NCBI GenBank assembly: GCA_002633005.1
Contig: NMRA01000322.1
Coordinates: forward strand, 1-64,000
DNA: 64,000 bases
DNA from: Phoronis australis
Lineage: Eukaryota; Phoronida; Phoronidae
Direction: 5' to 3'
Shown: piece by piece, positions 27,301 through 42,300 of the stretch
Layout of the letters: each line of letters opens with the position of its first letter
How positions within the stretch are numbered: position 1 is the first letter of the stretch
Made by a program: the position numbers and the translations under genes
The notes under the pieces: generated by a model
What the model was told of the DNA's origin: nothing
Seen by the model: only the letters and a program-made list of their open reading frames with translations
The model's database searches: none

Positions 27301-30300
27301 CTTAATAAAAATACTTTCACGTATCCAATATGTTTTCTTCGCACCATTGTGAGACAAAGCTCTTAATCGTATTCTAATAGTCTTCATTCTTGCTCTGTGT
27401 AAATCATTGATATGTCTTTTATATCGTCACGTACGCAGGATAATTGGAAGAGTTTTTTCAGATGACAGCTTGTCACATCGTGACATTAGCAAATACCCCA
27501 TTTGAGATGACATCATATTTTGTTCGCCAAGGTGGGTCAGTTAATTAAGTCAGTGATCAGAAGTTCATTCAACCATCATTCTTGGGAAGACCTTAATTTA
27601 TTATTTCCTTTTGTAAGTACTCGATTGTGCCACACGGAATTCGCCCTTACTTTATTCATCACCAAGATGAAATTATTGCGTGAGATGGCTGTTGCCTATT
27701 ACCTTAACAACATTTAAAGATGAAATTCTCCTCGTTTAGCTGGCTATTAAACAACATACTCTCATAGGGTGTAAAAACTATGTCATAACAGTCCTTAGCG
27801 CGACAAGATTTTATTACGGTTACAAACAATAACATCGAAACCGCCAGCCAACCAAGAAAACGTATCAAAATTTATTGGGGTTAGCCAACCCTAGAACTGC
27901 TGGTAACGGAGAAAGTATCCTATCCAGGGGAGGATCCAGGATTTTAAGTAAGGGGAAGCTAGGGATGAGTATTAGCAAAGATTTTGTCCGTAAGACATTC
28001 GCACCCCCAAACTGCCAAATGGAAACTAAGAGAATTTCAGGGAGGGCATGCCCCCTTGCCCCCCCACCGCCCCTCAATCCGCCACTGCTATTACGGTAAT
28101 GAATATTTGATAAACAAATTTATTTTCTTTGTTTGGCCAGATGAACAGAGGAAAATGCAACATTGATTGATCGTGATTGATTAGCTTATTTTATTACAAT
28201 GCGTGCATAATTTGAATAATTTAGCTGCAGAAAATGTTTCTGGCATAGATAGTGTACAAATGTTGGGCCAACGCAGGTTTCATTTCTATTCCAAAAACTT
28301 TTACTACTGACTTTGTAACAGGGAGAGGAGTTGTAAGCACGGCTGCGGCTATCACTCACGAGTCGGATAAACACAATTCAGAAGCTCGTGTTGGACTCAC
28401 AAACACGCGCTATGCACGGACTCCTTGTCCCTCGTGTACAGTGTTAGGGGAGCCGTGATACATGTTTGACCGTGAATCGAACGCTGTGTTTATGACTACA
28501 TATTAGGCGGACGGTGAGCAGTGTCGGAGAATTAAGGTTACCGTGTCCTTGAATCATGTTCGTACTTGAATTCGGCAACCGTGTTCTTTCCACCTTTGTA
28601 TATGTTCAGACCTAAAATACAAACCAGAAGTAACAGTTCCTGCCATGCTCATATTGGACTGTCGAAATTTTTAAATCTATATGCGTTTTTTGACATTCTG
28701 TTATACCCACGCACATTCCACAAGTATACACAAAAATATGAATCACAACTTCTAGAACATGTTATAAAATAAAGTCCCCCAACATTGTGAAGCCACCTGG
28801 TTTTTTCTACTGGGGATTGATGATTGTTTGACTGGTTTCCGCTAAAAATTCGTCGCCCTTTGGCGGTGTTCTTAGATTGAAACTTCATGGGCCTGGATCA
28901 TGAATCATACCACTTGAACCTTAAACCTCCGTGTCTATTCAAAGAGGGTTGTTGGCCTTAACTCAGACAAACTCTGTGACACCTCGCTCCAACCAATATT
29001 TCTCTCTGTTCAGTAATTTCACGTCCGCTGTCTCACAGGAGTGTCCCGTGCTACTAAGTTAAACACTGCGGAGTTAACACCACTGGTATTTGCCTTGCAG
29101 TGCTGAGCCAGTCGCGTCGTGACACGTACCGAACACAGTTGCAATCTATGAACACCGACAGGGGCCTATAAATTTTTCGCGGAAACCAATCAGTCACCAA
29201 TCTCCAGTAGAAGGAGCCATTGGGGAATCTATTTATAGTAAGATGAAGAAGTTGCGATTTGTAATTTCCTTTTGTCTAATTAGTCACTTCTGTGTAAAAT
29301 TGTTTTGTTTTTGACTCAGGAAGGAGGTGTAACGTTAGCGCCTGCGACACGATCACTTGTTTAAACAACGGAACATGCTCCGTGTCACGCAGCGGTCGAC
29401 CTCTGTGTGCGTGCCTTAGAGGATACAGTGGCTTGTTCTGTGGAACTCGAGGTAAGTTTATACACCCATAGCCTCGTTTCAAACTTCAAATCGTAGTCGC
29501 TGTCGTGCAAGAAGAAAATATAGTCAAGTTTCTGACAGTTATTTCCAAACGTCTAATGCAAAAACGCCAGTCCTTTCATCAGGTTGAATCCTCCTTCATT
29601 GGCTGTTTCGACGCTGTGCACAGCAACCTCCAGAGTTGCGCCAACCGACGGGGCTAATTTCGGTCCAGGGCTGTAGATTGGCATTAGCGTCCCTCGTCTA
29701 CATCCCTCCAGCAGCTTCAGGACGCCACTGAGAGCTTCCCTATACCCATGCAGCACAACCATTGTGATGCGTTGCTCGCTCGGCCTGGTAACCCATGTTG
29801 CCCACTACTCTGACTCTTTCTCTCTGTTCTTGCTACATTCAGCATATGTAGAGCCCTTCAAACTGATTGGTGCACGAAACCTTTGTAACCAACTTCTACA
29901 GGAAAACACTCTCACTCTCCAGTCTTTCCGTTACGCTCCTCCCACGGCACAGCCAGTTCCAGTGGCACCATTAGCTTGGTTAATCTTGGACACATTACTT
30001 TGTCTGGACAAAAGTTGGGCTTGACTACGGAAAATACACTGGCTCATGCAAGTCCACTGTTAACTTCCAATCCCTTGCCGTATCCAAAACACTGCTTCCA
30101 TCGTGTTGTTTCCCGGGCTCAACTTCTGCGCGTATGAAAACGGGGAGCTCTGGATTACAAGTGTGTTGCAGTTACTTAGTGGACATCGACATGGAGCTAA
30201 AACCCAGCAAAACTTAGTGTGGCACCTGTGCCATCTGTGAGGGAACCAGGCTTCGTTGCTAAGGTACTCGACGTCATTGCTGTGACCAGATATAATACAG

Positions 30301-33300
30301 AATGGATAGCAGCCGTCTAGTCCCTGCTATGGTACTTGTCTAACATTTCATTGAGTATGAGATAAAGTAACCATTACAGCGTCAGTGCTCAGTCGATTTT
30401 TTGAAGTCCGTTTTAGCCGTCAGCTAATGGAAATGTCGCTTTTTTGTTTTAGCCACTTGCCACTCTGTAACTACATCGATAGGTGGCACCAGTTTCAAGT
30501 GGTCAACTGCACCGTTTAATACCAAGCAAAAAATAAAATGTCCAACTAGTGAAGAAAATAGCGTAGTGGATGGTTACATCACCAGGGAATGCAAACTTGT
30601 GGGGAATACTACCTTCTGGTCAACCGTGTCCGGAAAGTGCCCAAAGGTAAACTTTCAAGGGTCGGTATATTCGTTGATGCAATTTTTCAGAGCGTCTAAC
30701 TCAAGTGCAATGTCGTCTGTTGTATAGTGTAGGTGATTCGATGTTATTTTAAAGTACCTTTCCTTCCATGGCAGATATTAACAAAATACCATTTTTAACA
30801 AAGAAATTCCGGGGAGTAATCTTTATCCAAATGATTATAAAAAGAAATGCGTTGAAACATATCCACATTATGCAACATATTATTACTTAGTAATTAAGGA
30901 GTTTTCAGGCAGCACATCGTCATTTCATTTAGTGCCACGTGTGTTGCTCCATCTTGAAAAATACATGTACCTGCAGTTATTTGTTTTTGTTCATAGCTCT
31001 TATCGGTGTTACATTTCAGGTGCTATCTGTTGCCAGAGCTCTCACCGGGTTAAGACAGACTAAAACTGAACTGTCTGATACTCGAGTCGTGAGCTACAAA
31101 GACATTCTCCGCACGATAAATATTGTTGAAGAAGCAGCAGAGCTTGCTACCAAGAACTTTGAGGTAAAATACAAACAGTTGTGTCTTTTTTAAAACTACG
31201 GCTGTTGTGGAGCGACACTTGAATGAAATACCAAATTCTTCCAAGTTCTCTGAGAAGATGACGTAAAACAATTCCTTATTGCAACCAAATCATTTGTTAT
31301 GTTATGTTTTATTCCTTCAAGCATTGTGCTTGTTGTTTACAAAAAGAATCATGCCAACTGGACATCCCATAAATACTTGTGTCACATCAAATTGGCGTTT
31401 ATTATGATTCACAGTATTCATTTTGCTCCCTTTAACAGTTTAGTCCGTTTAGGCCCCTTAAGTGCATGTTGAATAACTATGTCAAAATGAATAAAATCTA
31501 CAGACAGACCTGGTCTAAAGTGAGGCTAGCCTAAGTTTAAATGCAGTTGACATTTCACAAAGGAGGCATAACCGTTGGCACAGAGGTTTAATAAAGCCTT
31601 CCACCTTACTCTATTAAGTCTATTTTGGCCCACTATGTTAAACTGTACGTGTAGATGATAGAGCTTCGTCATATCCTGTTCAAATACCGATATTGCCCCT
31701 CGAATCAGCGGTTTGATGATAATCAAGTGCAACTGGAGCATCGAAAAAGGAACAAAAAGACCGAGTTTTCTTTGGTTGTCCGGAACTTCTATCTTACTAT
31801 ATTTTGTAACAAAGTTTTTTTATCCCTAAAACTGCTTACCATCAATGACCGCACAAACAACAGAAAAATAAGTAGAATTCACTAAAGTTCGGTTTGAAAG
31901 AATAGACTAATTTGCCTATGGGAAGTGTGTCTCAAAATGAGCCACGAAACCTTCGATTTTTTAAATATTGGATGGAAAAGAACAAAAATGTAGAGTTACA
32001 TGTACGAGTTGGCCTGACAGTTCACGTCAAGGCGTGAGAGTGCGACAGCAAATAGATGAATAAGCTACAATGTATTCAATTATTCTCCACTTGGCGTACA
32101 TGTAAGCTATTAGTTCAGCTATTGTTCATTTGAGACAGACATCTTAGCCCGTGTTTCACCGTCTGCGGCAACCTTAAGAGCTGTTACCCCCAGGGTTTCA
32201 CTCTAGGAACTAGATCTCTTACTGGTTTCTAGTTTCACTGAATGATCATTGCCTGTATCTCATACTTTACATGTACCTATCATCATTACAAAATGTCTTT
32301 GTGAAGAATTCCTTTCCTTGTCTCCAAGGTTGCCAGAGCCATGGTGGATGTTGTAGATGACATGATGAATGTCGACTATAAAACTGTTGCTGTAAACAAC
32401 ACGGGAAACAGGTATGAGCACTCTTTCATAGCAGTAGAGGCAATATGTACCTTGTAGCTTGTACCTAGGCATTGTTCATCCACTGCAGGATGTAGCCCTT
32501 CGACAACGCCTTCCATTTTTTCTGTCTCTTGCTGCTCTCATCCAGTAGCAATATATTTGTTAATAATATAGTGATGCATAAACGCATCCAGCTTGTAAGA
32601 CACTGGTTACATAGTAGTATGTAAACATCCCTTGCGTTTAAAAAATCCTTTTTAAACATAATGAAGCTCCCTGAAAAAATAGCTATTAAAAATTAGATCG
32701 TTTTAACAATGGTGTAAAAACGTCAACTGTCCTTTCATGTGTACTTGTTATTTCAAAGCTACGACTTCGCGTGCTTATCCTCATGCTTTGTTAATAAATG
32801 TACTGAATTCCCCTGATGGAAATGAGATCTTAGCGACTTACACTAACTCGCGGTGATAAGCAATTTAATGGGCCTTGTCTAAAGCAATACTTACTTTTCA
32901 ATTCTTTCAAAGTTTAGCCAGAATTTTTATTTGAGTAAAAAATAACAAAAGACCGAGCTTTAACAGTCAGTGTCCTTAACTCAAGTTTTGACATTTTATT
33001 TTTTCCACTCTTTCCAATAATATAATGGTATTCACAACTAGTTTAGAAAATCGCTCATCCTCACATCCCTCACTCAGACAAACACAGACACAGTCCCAGT
33101 TCACTAGTATAAAAAGTAGAGTATTCAGTCCAATGTTCTCCATGATAGCAAGTAGCAGCACATATTAATAAACACAACGGATTTAAAACAGCTTGACATA
33201 TTTCGGTGTCGTTTATTGAAACACAATCATCAGAAGAAGAGAAAACATAGTGTCCACCTAGCTAGGCCCAATAAACGACACCAAAACATGTCAAGCCGTT

Positions 33301-36300
33301 TTAAATGCGTTGTTGTTTTTATTAAATAAGTCCAATGTTGTTTTAAAGAAGGCCCCGACTTCTTGCCAATTTTCCATAATTGTGAAATCAGTCAGGCCAA
33401 GTCGGAAGCTGTTTGTGAACAGCAATTTGAGTTTTGTTTACTTAATAAACCTGCGCGTTCTGTCAAAAACTAAGTTTTCAATTAGTTCATTTAGAAAGAT
33501 AAATTTCTGATCTTGTTTCTTACTCAGATTGAATGATTTTTAGCTTATGTTACAGAATTATAGAATGCTTATACCCTGGTACCCGTGGTAGATTATAATA
33601 AAGATTTTGACAAGGGTACCAGCGAACGGATGTTCACCTCCCGTGTGTTCCAGCGTCGACTTCCGGCTTGATGCCCTGCATTTACCGCGACATTTCCGAG
33701 GCACTCGTATGAGCAAGTTCAATGAGGGCTTTCTCAACATACACTGTCGGAAGTCCAAGAGCATGCTCCGTTTAAAAGCAAACGAAACCCAGAACAGTCG
33801 CGCTACAAGGAAAAAATGCAGCCTTCGTTGTATTTCCCAAAAATATTTTCATAAGAAATTTTTGTTGTGTTGACTCGGTGATTCTTTTATTAGAACAGTG
33901 GCGGTTTCAGGGGGGACGGGCATGGCCCCCCTAACATTCTTTCAGATTCTATTTGGCAATTCGGGGATGCGAATGTCTGACGGGCAAAATCTTGGCTATA
34001 CTCTGCCCTGCCCCCCTCCCAACCTTAAGTCCTCGATCCGCCCTTGTAGATAAAGCGTGAATCACAAGATGAACGCAAGATAGATTCATGAAACGATCGA
34101 GTTACGACAAGGTAAAAATTACACAGCCAGTGATACCGACTCTCACCTGATTCAAGCCTTAAACAGCAGTAATCAATAGATGATTTCGGTCTGGCGATAT
34201 GAGAGTTGCGTTGTTTCGAACTTAGTGTTTCCTACACATTTCCCTTGTCCGAAATTCGCGGGGACAGAAATCGGATACTTATGACCTCCGAAATTCGTCA
34301 ACCCTGTACGCTTTTCATGGACCATGGCAAACTCATTTTGAAAATATGTAATTAATAATATCCAAATAGGACATTTCCCTGACATGTTTCGATGTGCGCT
34401 CCTCATTCTTAAACGTACACTGCAGCTTCAGATACATAGGTCAGTTTTCTGCAATTTTGAAGAAACATATCCACCATTTGTTTAGCGTTATTGCGATGGT
34501 CTTAAAATTCGTTTGGCTTTCACTAGCTTTAAGATCATTAGTCTGTTTTCGCCTAAAGACCGTTTGCCTTTTTACACGCTCACATGTCGTGTATTAATTA
34601 TGCTGCTGTGCCTGTTATGTTGGCGAAACGCGTCAACATCTAAATACCCATACATCTGGGCCTGTGTCTAACAGAGGTTCTAACATCTACAAACATCTGC
34701 ATGATCACCAGAATGCATGGCAGAATACCCAGTGTCTAATTTCAGTATCTTGGACACCGTGAGGACAAGACTATATACTTAAACTTAAGGAGGTCTTCAT
34801 TGAACAAAACCATCCCTGAATGTGCCAGTGCACCACCTTGGTCTCACGTTGTTTTGAGGTTATTGTCTAGAGTAAAAGCTTGTTCACCCTTGTGTTATTG
34901 ACCTCTCGTCTCACACCTGCATGACCTTTTACTGGTTACCTTGACCTTTATCTTATGCTAGTTCTCCCGTACCTTTGCGAATGAGGAGCAGCCCCTCCCC
35001 CCTAAATCCGCCACTGGGGAGTGCACCTCGAAACATGTCAGCGAAATGTTTGACTGTGCTTCTGCTAAACAGGTCTTTTGGAAATATTTATTCTCGTCCC
35101 AAAATGGCGGGCCGCCCGTAACGTGTTGAGTTGCTATGAATCCCGTCATTGTAATTCAATTGTACCACAAGTGATTCGATTTTAAAAATGAGCATTGCAC
35201 CTTTGCTGAAGGAAACAGAAATTTTCTTGTGAGTATCTTTTCCGTCGGCTAATAACAACGTCTAACAAATATCTTAACTCATTGAGCTAATTCCTCTACC
35301 TCTATTTGTCCGCAGGGTGAGGAAAATTGTGGAGTATTTTTGCCAAAATCTCCAGTTAAACACGTCACAATCACTGGAATTCAGGATGAAAAACTTTCGC
35401 GTGAAAGTTCAAAATGTCAATACAACTACTGCGAAGGAAGCGTCGATGAAGACACTTGTCAAAGATAACACGGTACGTATTTCAGTAGAAGTGACCAGTT
35501 TCTTTAAAATATATCTAATATTTTCGCTTCATTTTCAAGACTCATAAGCGGTTGAAAGTTTAATAACAGGCAAAATCGTATTCCAGAATGATAGTTCTTT
35601 ATAACAATGCCCATTTAAAAAAATCAGACGCCATTCAAAATAAAAATGTTTAGTTTAATATTGTTGAATTTCTGTGTTCCAACAAAATGTCTTCCACAGT
35701 TGACAGGCACTGAACTTAATTTTCGTGAACTCACGTGATATCTTTCGATTGATGGCGCGTGGAGGCATGACGTCCGAAGTCGTCGTCCAGAACCAATCAG
35801 ATGTCCTACCGGATTGACCAGGTGCATCCAGGGAGGTCAATTAAATGCAGCCAGTGTCTTCGAAAAAGCTTTTGTATTTGTCAACCAAACTCTGCACGCA
35901 TGCAAATGTTAAAAGCTACAGTTGAGCATTTGTGAGGATTTAATCATGTCTACTACATCACATAATCAGTTACTGAAAGAGATCGGTGGGTGCGCCAACA
36001 AACCGGCTTAGTGCTTATGTTCACGACTTCAGGTCCTCATATGTTATACAACGTACGTGTTTGTACCAGTGACTTCTCCCTCGTTCAAATACTTTTGCAT
36101 ATCACGAATCTCACATAATAACCAATGGTACAAACACTTACGTTGTTGATCTTCGAATTAAATCATAGGAGAGAATACCTGGTATTTTTGTTTTTGTCAC
36201 ATATTTGAAAAAGTTGGCTACATAACGGATTGATCCGCCATGTTCAATTTGACCGTTTTCTCCTTTATGATAATTTTCCTTGACCTTCGAGACACACTAT

Positions 36301-39300
36301 GTTATACAAATTGAAAACTAGCCGATTAATTCCCTGTACTCTCATTGAGTGCCAACTGGTTGCTCAAAGCCTTCATCAATTTAGACTCACGGGGGACTAT
36401 TAATTGCATTCATTTGATCTAATTGCGTGATACCAACTCATAAGAAACAGCGTCATCTTACTATCCATAACGTCAATATGTAACCGACTCTAGTTAATAA
36501 GTATACCAGGACTCTTGAACCATGAACGTAATTACAGTATCAGACATTTATTAAGTATTAAGGAAATTAAGTTTTGGTTTCTACTTTATTACATGGCTGA
36601 TTTCAAAAACTCCTCATTTTGAAAGGTGTGGAGGAGTTTCTTGGCTGTTTTAACGTCATAATTTAAAAAAAATTCACCTTACAGTGAATTGTTACAAGTG
36701 ATACACCACGATTTTGGAAATATCCGAAAATAAGTACTTGCATGACATTATGTTGCTTCATTATTTATATTCACGATATTGTCAAAGGGGGGACACTGCT
36801 TTGAGTAGGCTATCATGTACAGCAAGCAAACAGTGTGGTTTAGATGTCCCTGTTATTAATTTCAGAGTCACTTCATTTGTTCCCATAACGATGTGAGCTA
36901 TTTTTGCGGCAGTAATGGCAAGAATAATCATGATGATATGGCCAAAGGGTGACAAGAATAATCATGATGATATGTGTGAAGGATGACAAGAATAACTATG
37001 ATGATATGACTGAAGGGTGACAAGAATAATCATGATGATGTGACTGAAGGATGACAAGAATAATCATGATGATATGATTGAAGGGTCACAAAAATAATCA
37101 TGAGATATGACCGAAGGCTGACAAGAATAATCATGATGACATGTGTGAAGGGTGGCAAGAATAACCATGATGATGTGACTGAAGGATGACAAGAATAATC
37201 GTGATAATATGACTGAAGGGTGACAAGAATAATCACGATAATATGACTGAAGGGTGACAAGAATAATCACGATAATATGACTGAAGGATGACAAGAATAA
37301 TCAAGATAATATGACTGAAGGATGACAAGAATAATCATGATAATATGACTGAAGGGTGGCAAGAATAATCATGATAATATGACTGAAGGATGACAAGAAT
37401 AACTATGATGATATGAGTGAGGGGTGACTAGAATAATCATGATGATATGACTGAAGGGTGACAAGAATAATCACGATAATATGACTGAAGGGTGACAAGA
37501 ATAACAATGATGTTATGACTGAAGGCATGTAACAACTGTGAGGTTTACACATTGTCGCAATCCTTACTTTATATTTTTCAAAATATCTTTGCCAGAATTT
37601 CTTCTATATACGCCGAATAGGGTAACAAACGTGAACCATGGGTGTTGGGAAAGATGCCTCGCTGTGCTAGTTGACAGTCTTTATTATTGCCATCACCAGT
37701 AGCGAGCAGAAGGGGAGATGGCGGCGACAGGGCGACGGCCCCGGGCACCCACGGGGGGTGTCTAATCACTGAGAATAGACTTTTTGAAATCGTGACTGAT
37801 CTGTAATTAAATTGAGTGAAGTTTCTATTTCATGTTTCATCTTTATTACTTTTCTTAGTATAAGGATCCATGTATTTGAGTGGAAGAGCATCTAATAAAA
37901 ATCACCCCGGGAATGACCAAACCACTGCTCGCTACTGGCCATTAAGCTTTTGACATTTGACTGATTTCTTTCAGACGCTTGTATCAGACATTACAATTCC
38001 CAAGGAGGCACTGGATTTTGCAAATGATACGAGGTTGGCTCGGATTTCGTTTGTCTACTACATAAACAGCAATTTGTTTGTCAACGAAACCAACAACATG
38101 ACCGCTGATGCCGGAGTAATTACTGGGTCAATAGGTGGCGTAAGAGTTGACGGTTTAAATGGATGTGTCACATACATTTTACGTAATGAGGAGGTATGAA
38201 TTTCTCGCTGAACACTTATTGAATGTTGTCGATATCCGAGAAATGTTGAGTCTTATAAATGAGAGTAGACAGCGTATTTTTTCCTCACGGACCGTAAAAG
38301 CGTTCTCGTTAACAGCGTTCCTTTATCATTAAGTTCTGCACTATTTTTCTGTTACGAATAGCTACATCCCAGTGCGTATATCGATCCTGAGTTGTTTTGT
38401 TCACATTGTTCCAGGCACGTTAGCTGGGCAGATAGTGGAAAAATCATGCATTTGATGATAAAAGCACCAAAATTGGCATGGTGACTTCCTAAGGTAAACT
38501 CAACAGATCTACCCGACCAGCCACCTAAAAATCCAAAATGGCCGCCATTTTTCAAAATGGCCGCCATTTTTCAAAATGGCCGCCATTTGGTGCTTGCGGG
38601 TAACGCTTTTCCTCATAAATCTGTCTCTGCCCAACCGATTTTCATGAACTTGTCAAATTGTATGTTTTTGATATGCTAATTTCATTTTGGATATTTCCAG
38701 AAGCATTGTAACACCATGTGGGCAACTATTGATAAAATAAACAAAAATTACAACATCAAAATGCATTTTATTAACGAAAAACGGAACTGTGCTCTCGAAC
38801 ATCATATACAAAATAAATGGACGGAATCATAAATCACAAACTTAGTCGAACATGAACATCAATTAATGCTAAAATAATATATTGTCCAGAATCTATTGTC
38901 TATTATAAATTCCTTTACTGAATTCGTTCACAACGACGTTACTGGTCACATACACAGCTACACAGAGCGGTACAAGACAGTCCTGCTCGGAAACATTTGC
39001 ACCTCCGGGTGCAGCCTTTTTTACAGCAGCATTTGGTCAATTCCTGGCAGCATGCAGCTATTGGTGGAAGGGTTGTCCAGTGTATTTTCCATGACTCTTC
39101 ACATTGAATCCAACCCCAGTCAGCAGGAGTGCTGGTTTGTGGGTTCGAGACAGTCGCCTGGCTCCAGATGATCCCACTTTGGTAGGCAGCACGTTTGACA
39201 TGCTTCCTCAAGGCATCTCTGGTTGGTGGAATCGCATCATAAGTCCTCTGCTTGCGGGCAAAGAGATCCAACCTTGCCTCGTTGACACCACTAGCTGCAC

Positions 39301-42300
39301 TGGATCTGTCATACATTACGACAACGAAGTTTTCCAGATTCTGCAGGTCATCGTCTGAACTTTCTCCCGGACAGTAGCTGAGTTTCTTGAAGGTTTCAGT
39401 AACATCATCACACACATCCCATGTCAGCCATGCAGATTTTTTTCCTTTGCTACGAAAACCTGAAACCACATCACAGCCTGTGAAAGCATGGAAGAAATGA
39501 ATACCGCAGAATTTCTCCGGCCCTATTGAAGAAACTACCTCGTGAACAGGAATCCACCGAGCACTGGCGTGTTCTAGCCCATGGTGTTGTAAGAATGGCA
39601 TGGTCGACACTGCTATGACGACAACATCAGTGTCGTTTGCTTTGATGATAATGGACTTAGTACCTTGTGAGGTCGCGTCCCTTGCATGTACAAACACTCT
39701 GGTGTCAGCTTCCTCATGGGAGCATGGGGCCACGGCATCCACGGACCTCATTCTGTTGCTGATGACATTATCCCCCTTTGTCACGATGATGGTGCTCGTT
39801 GTCTCGATGTCACGCGTTTTCTCTGCGAGGAAATTAAATAGTTCAGTCTTATTGCTATCCTCTCGCAGAAAGCTTCTCCAGTTTTGAGGCGTCTTGGTAC
39901 TTCCTGTTACTCTTCTCCTGATCCCAAGTCCTCTTTTGGTTCTGGTTTCAGACTTCAGGCTCAGCTTCTTGTAGACATCAAATACAATGTCCACCCGTTC
40001 GTATTTGGCAGCAAAGCACTTCAACTTTGGCAGAAAATCTTCTTTGACATAGTCATCAAATGACTTTGAGCTCCGCGGAGGTATGGCATTAATCAGAGCT
40101 GAGCCATCAATGATGATGGTATCTCCTTCTGGTTCGCTTTCTGGTAGAGTGACTCCGGATTCAAGAATGTCCGTCAGCTGTGACTTTTGAGATGCATGGA
40201 GCTTGCCATTGTCACTGACTGGAGCAGGAGCTGTCTGGTTCTCATGAGCGAAGAACTCCTGTAAATCACACTGTCTTACCTGGCAGGAGATGAATAGTCT
40301 GGAGAACAGATGACAGTCTTCTTCCATGATCTTTTCTTTGGAACTACAAGCAACCTTCTCATGTTTGAAGAAGGCAACCTCGTTCTTCTTTATGGGCCGG
40401 TAGAATGCACTTGTATCTTTACTCTCCAGGCCTTCTACAAATAACTTGAATTTTTGTTTTCCTCTCTCATGATGTGTTGCAACGAGATCAGCTAGCGCTG
40501 TATCTGCAATAGTCTTTGTGTGTAGAACCAGGAGGTCTGCTATCTCTTCTTGAAAAGGGTTGCCCATCTCCTTCAAGACTCTTTGTAGCGCCTTGACCTT
40601 CTCAAGGAATTCCCGTTGGGTCCTTGAATTCTGCTCGTGGTGTGTAGTGGTGATAGCTGTGTCCTTAACCCATGATATGGTTTCATAGCCTGCAACTAAA
40701 CGACTCACTTCTGGTCCAGCTACCATCCATCTCCTCAGTGCTGCAGGATCCTCAGTTAGCCCAACAGCTCCACTATCACTTTTGATGACTGCATTGCTTT
40801 GTTCGTGAGCTTGATCTATCGCCATTGCCGAAACCTCACATTTTGATTTGTAAATGACGAAGTTCCCCTTGTGAAACTCCCTGGTGACATCTGGGTGTTG
40901 GTGATCAAGAGACATCATGTCCCGCCAATGCATTGGGAGCCATCTGGCATAGTTCGTATTGTTGTTCGCGAAGAAGTATGGAATCAGTTCTGTCAAGGAT
41001 TCTCGGTAGAGTTCAAAGTCTCCTTCCCTAAAAGAGCGGATCAAGAGAAAGATGGCAAGCTCCATATCCAGCACCAGATTCCAAAACTGGAATTGTGGAC
41101 TCGTTCTCCTCTGCCTCTCACGCCAGTCTTCAAATGCCATAGGAGTATTTCCCGACACCTCACACTCGGAGCAGTAGTCACGGTGAGCTTCCTTCATCAA
41201 TATGTACAAGCTGCATGCTGTGATCTGGTGGGCAAGTCTTGTTCTGGTGACACTTGACACTGTCAGGAATGACTCTGCTGTACCAGATGACGCCACACTT
41301 GCTTCAGCAATAGCACTAGTCCAGCCACTGTCTTCTAGGAGTGTCCCTAGTGCAGCCATCTCAATGTGGAGTCCCCCGAACATGATGACGAACTTGTCCT
41401 CTCCATACTCCTCTGACCACTGGCACTGGATATGCTTAGCAAGAGCAAACAGTGGCTGGTCAACAGCTACAGGTGTATAACTGGGGTTTGTCCTGGGTTA
41501 AGGAAAGCCACTGTGTTTTGAATCTTATGCATGCAGTGCTTGATGGAGGCAACCGAGTGGGCCTGGTGACGAATCATAGGCATTAGTGAGATAATGCTCA
41601 CTTCGAATGACTGGCTCCTGTTCTGTGCAGCATGATGGGCTGCCCATGACACATTTACCCCGTCTCCAACGGTCTTCGTTAGTGATATCTTTTCCAACCA
41701 CATGTAATCTTCTTTCATATGTGACTTGACTGACTCGGGTGTTGGGTAAATATGACTTGTAATTGTAGGAGGATTGGGATTCTTTGTGATGTAAGCTGGT
41801 CGAACATTTGTGAAATCCTCAGGAAGCTCTGGGACTTTCTTGACCTTGACATCTGGATTGAGTTTCAGTGCTTCACGTTCTTCACCACGGTATTCAGAGC
41901 TTGGGTGCTGAAAGAGGGACATACTGGTACCATGGAAGGAAGATTGAGTTGTAGTTGCAGTCGGGTTGTGGTCAATGTTGTCCACCGCTGAAGTCGTGAA
42001 CACGTGCTTTTTCAGGACTGGTGTGCAGACGACTCCATCTTCAACGCCACAACAGCCTCTCCAAGCTGCGCAGAGACTTCAAGGACTCTATCGCAGGAAA
42101 CGCTGATTCCGTTCTCATGGAGCATCACAATCAGTTGCCTGTTTCTTGTTTTGGCAAAGACAGACAAGCCAACATACACGGCAAAGGGGGTCTCCCGGTC
42201 CTAGGCATGCCTGTTAAATTGTGATGCTTTCTTGGGTCGTGCAAAGCATTTGCACTGCAAGAGCTGTGCTATTGCAACGTCAGATTTTGATGCTCCGTGT

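Noticed and set aside
33300-33880. Facing 66-88 codon frames around 33310-33873
   Set aside because: No family recognised, overlapping on both strands; left unassigned.
37030-37294. Two 76-codon minus-strand frames with repeated 'SYHHDYSCHPSV' type text
   Set aside because: They are the 34-bp minisatellite read in two frames; no gene signals.
39600-41480. Several + strand open frames of 80-130 codons
   Set aside because: Shadows of the long minus-strand element protein.
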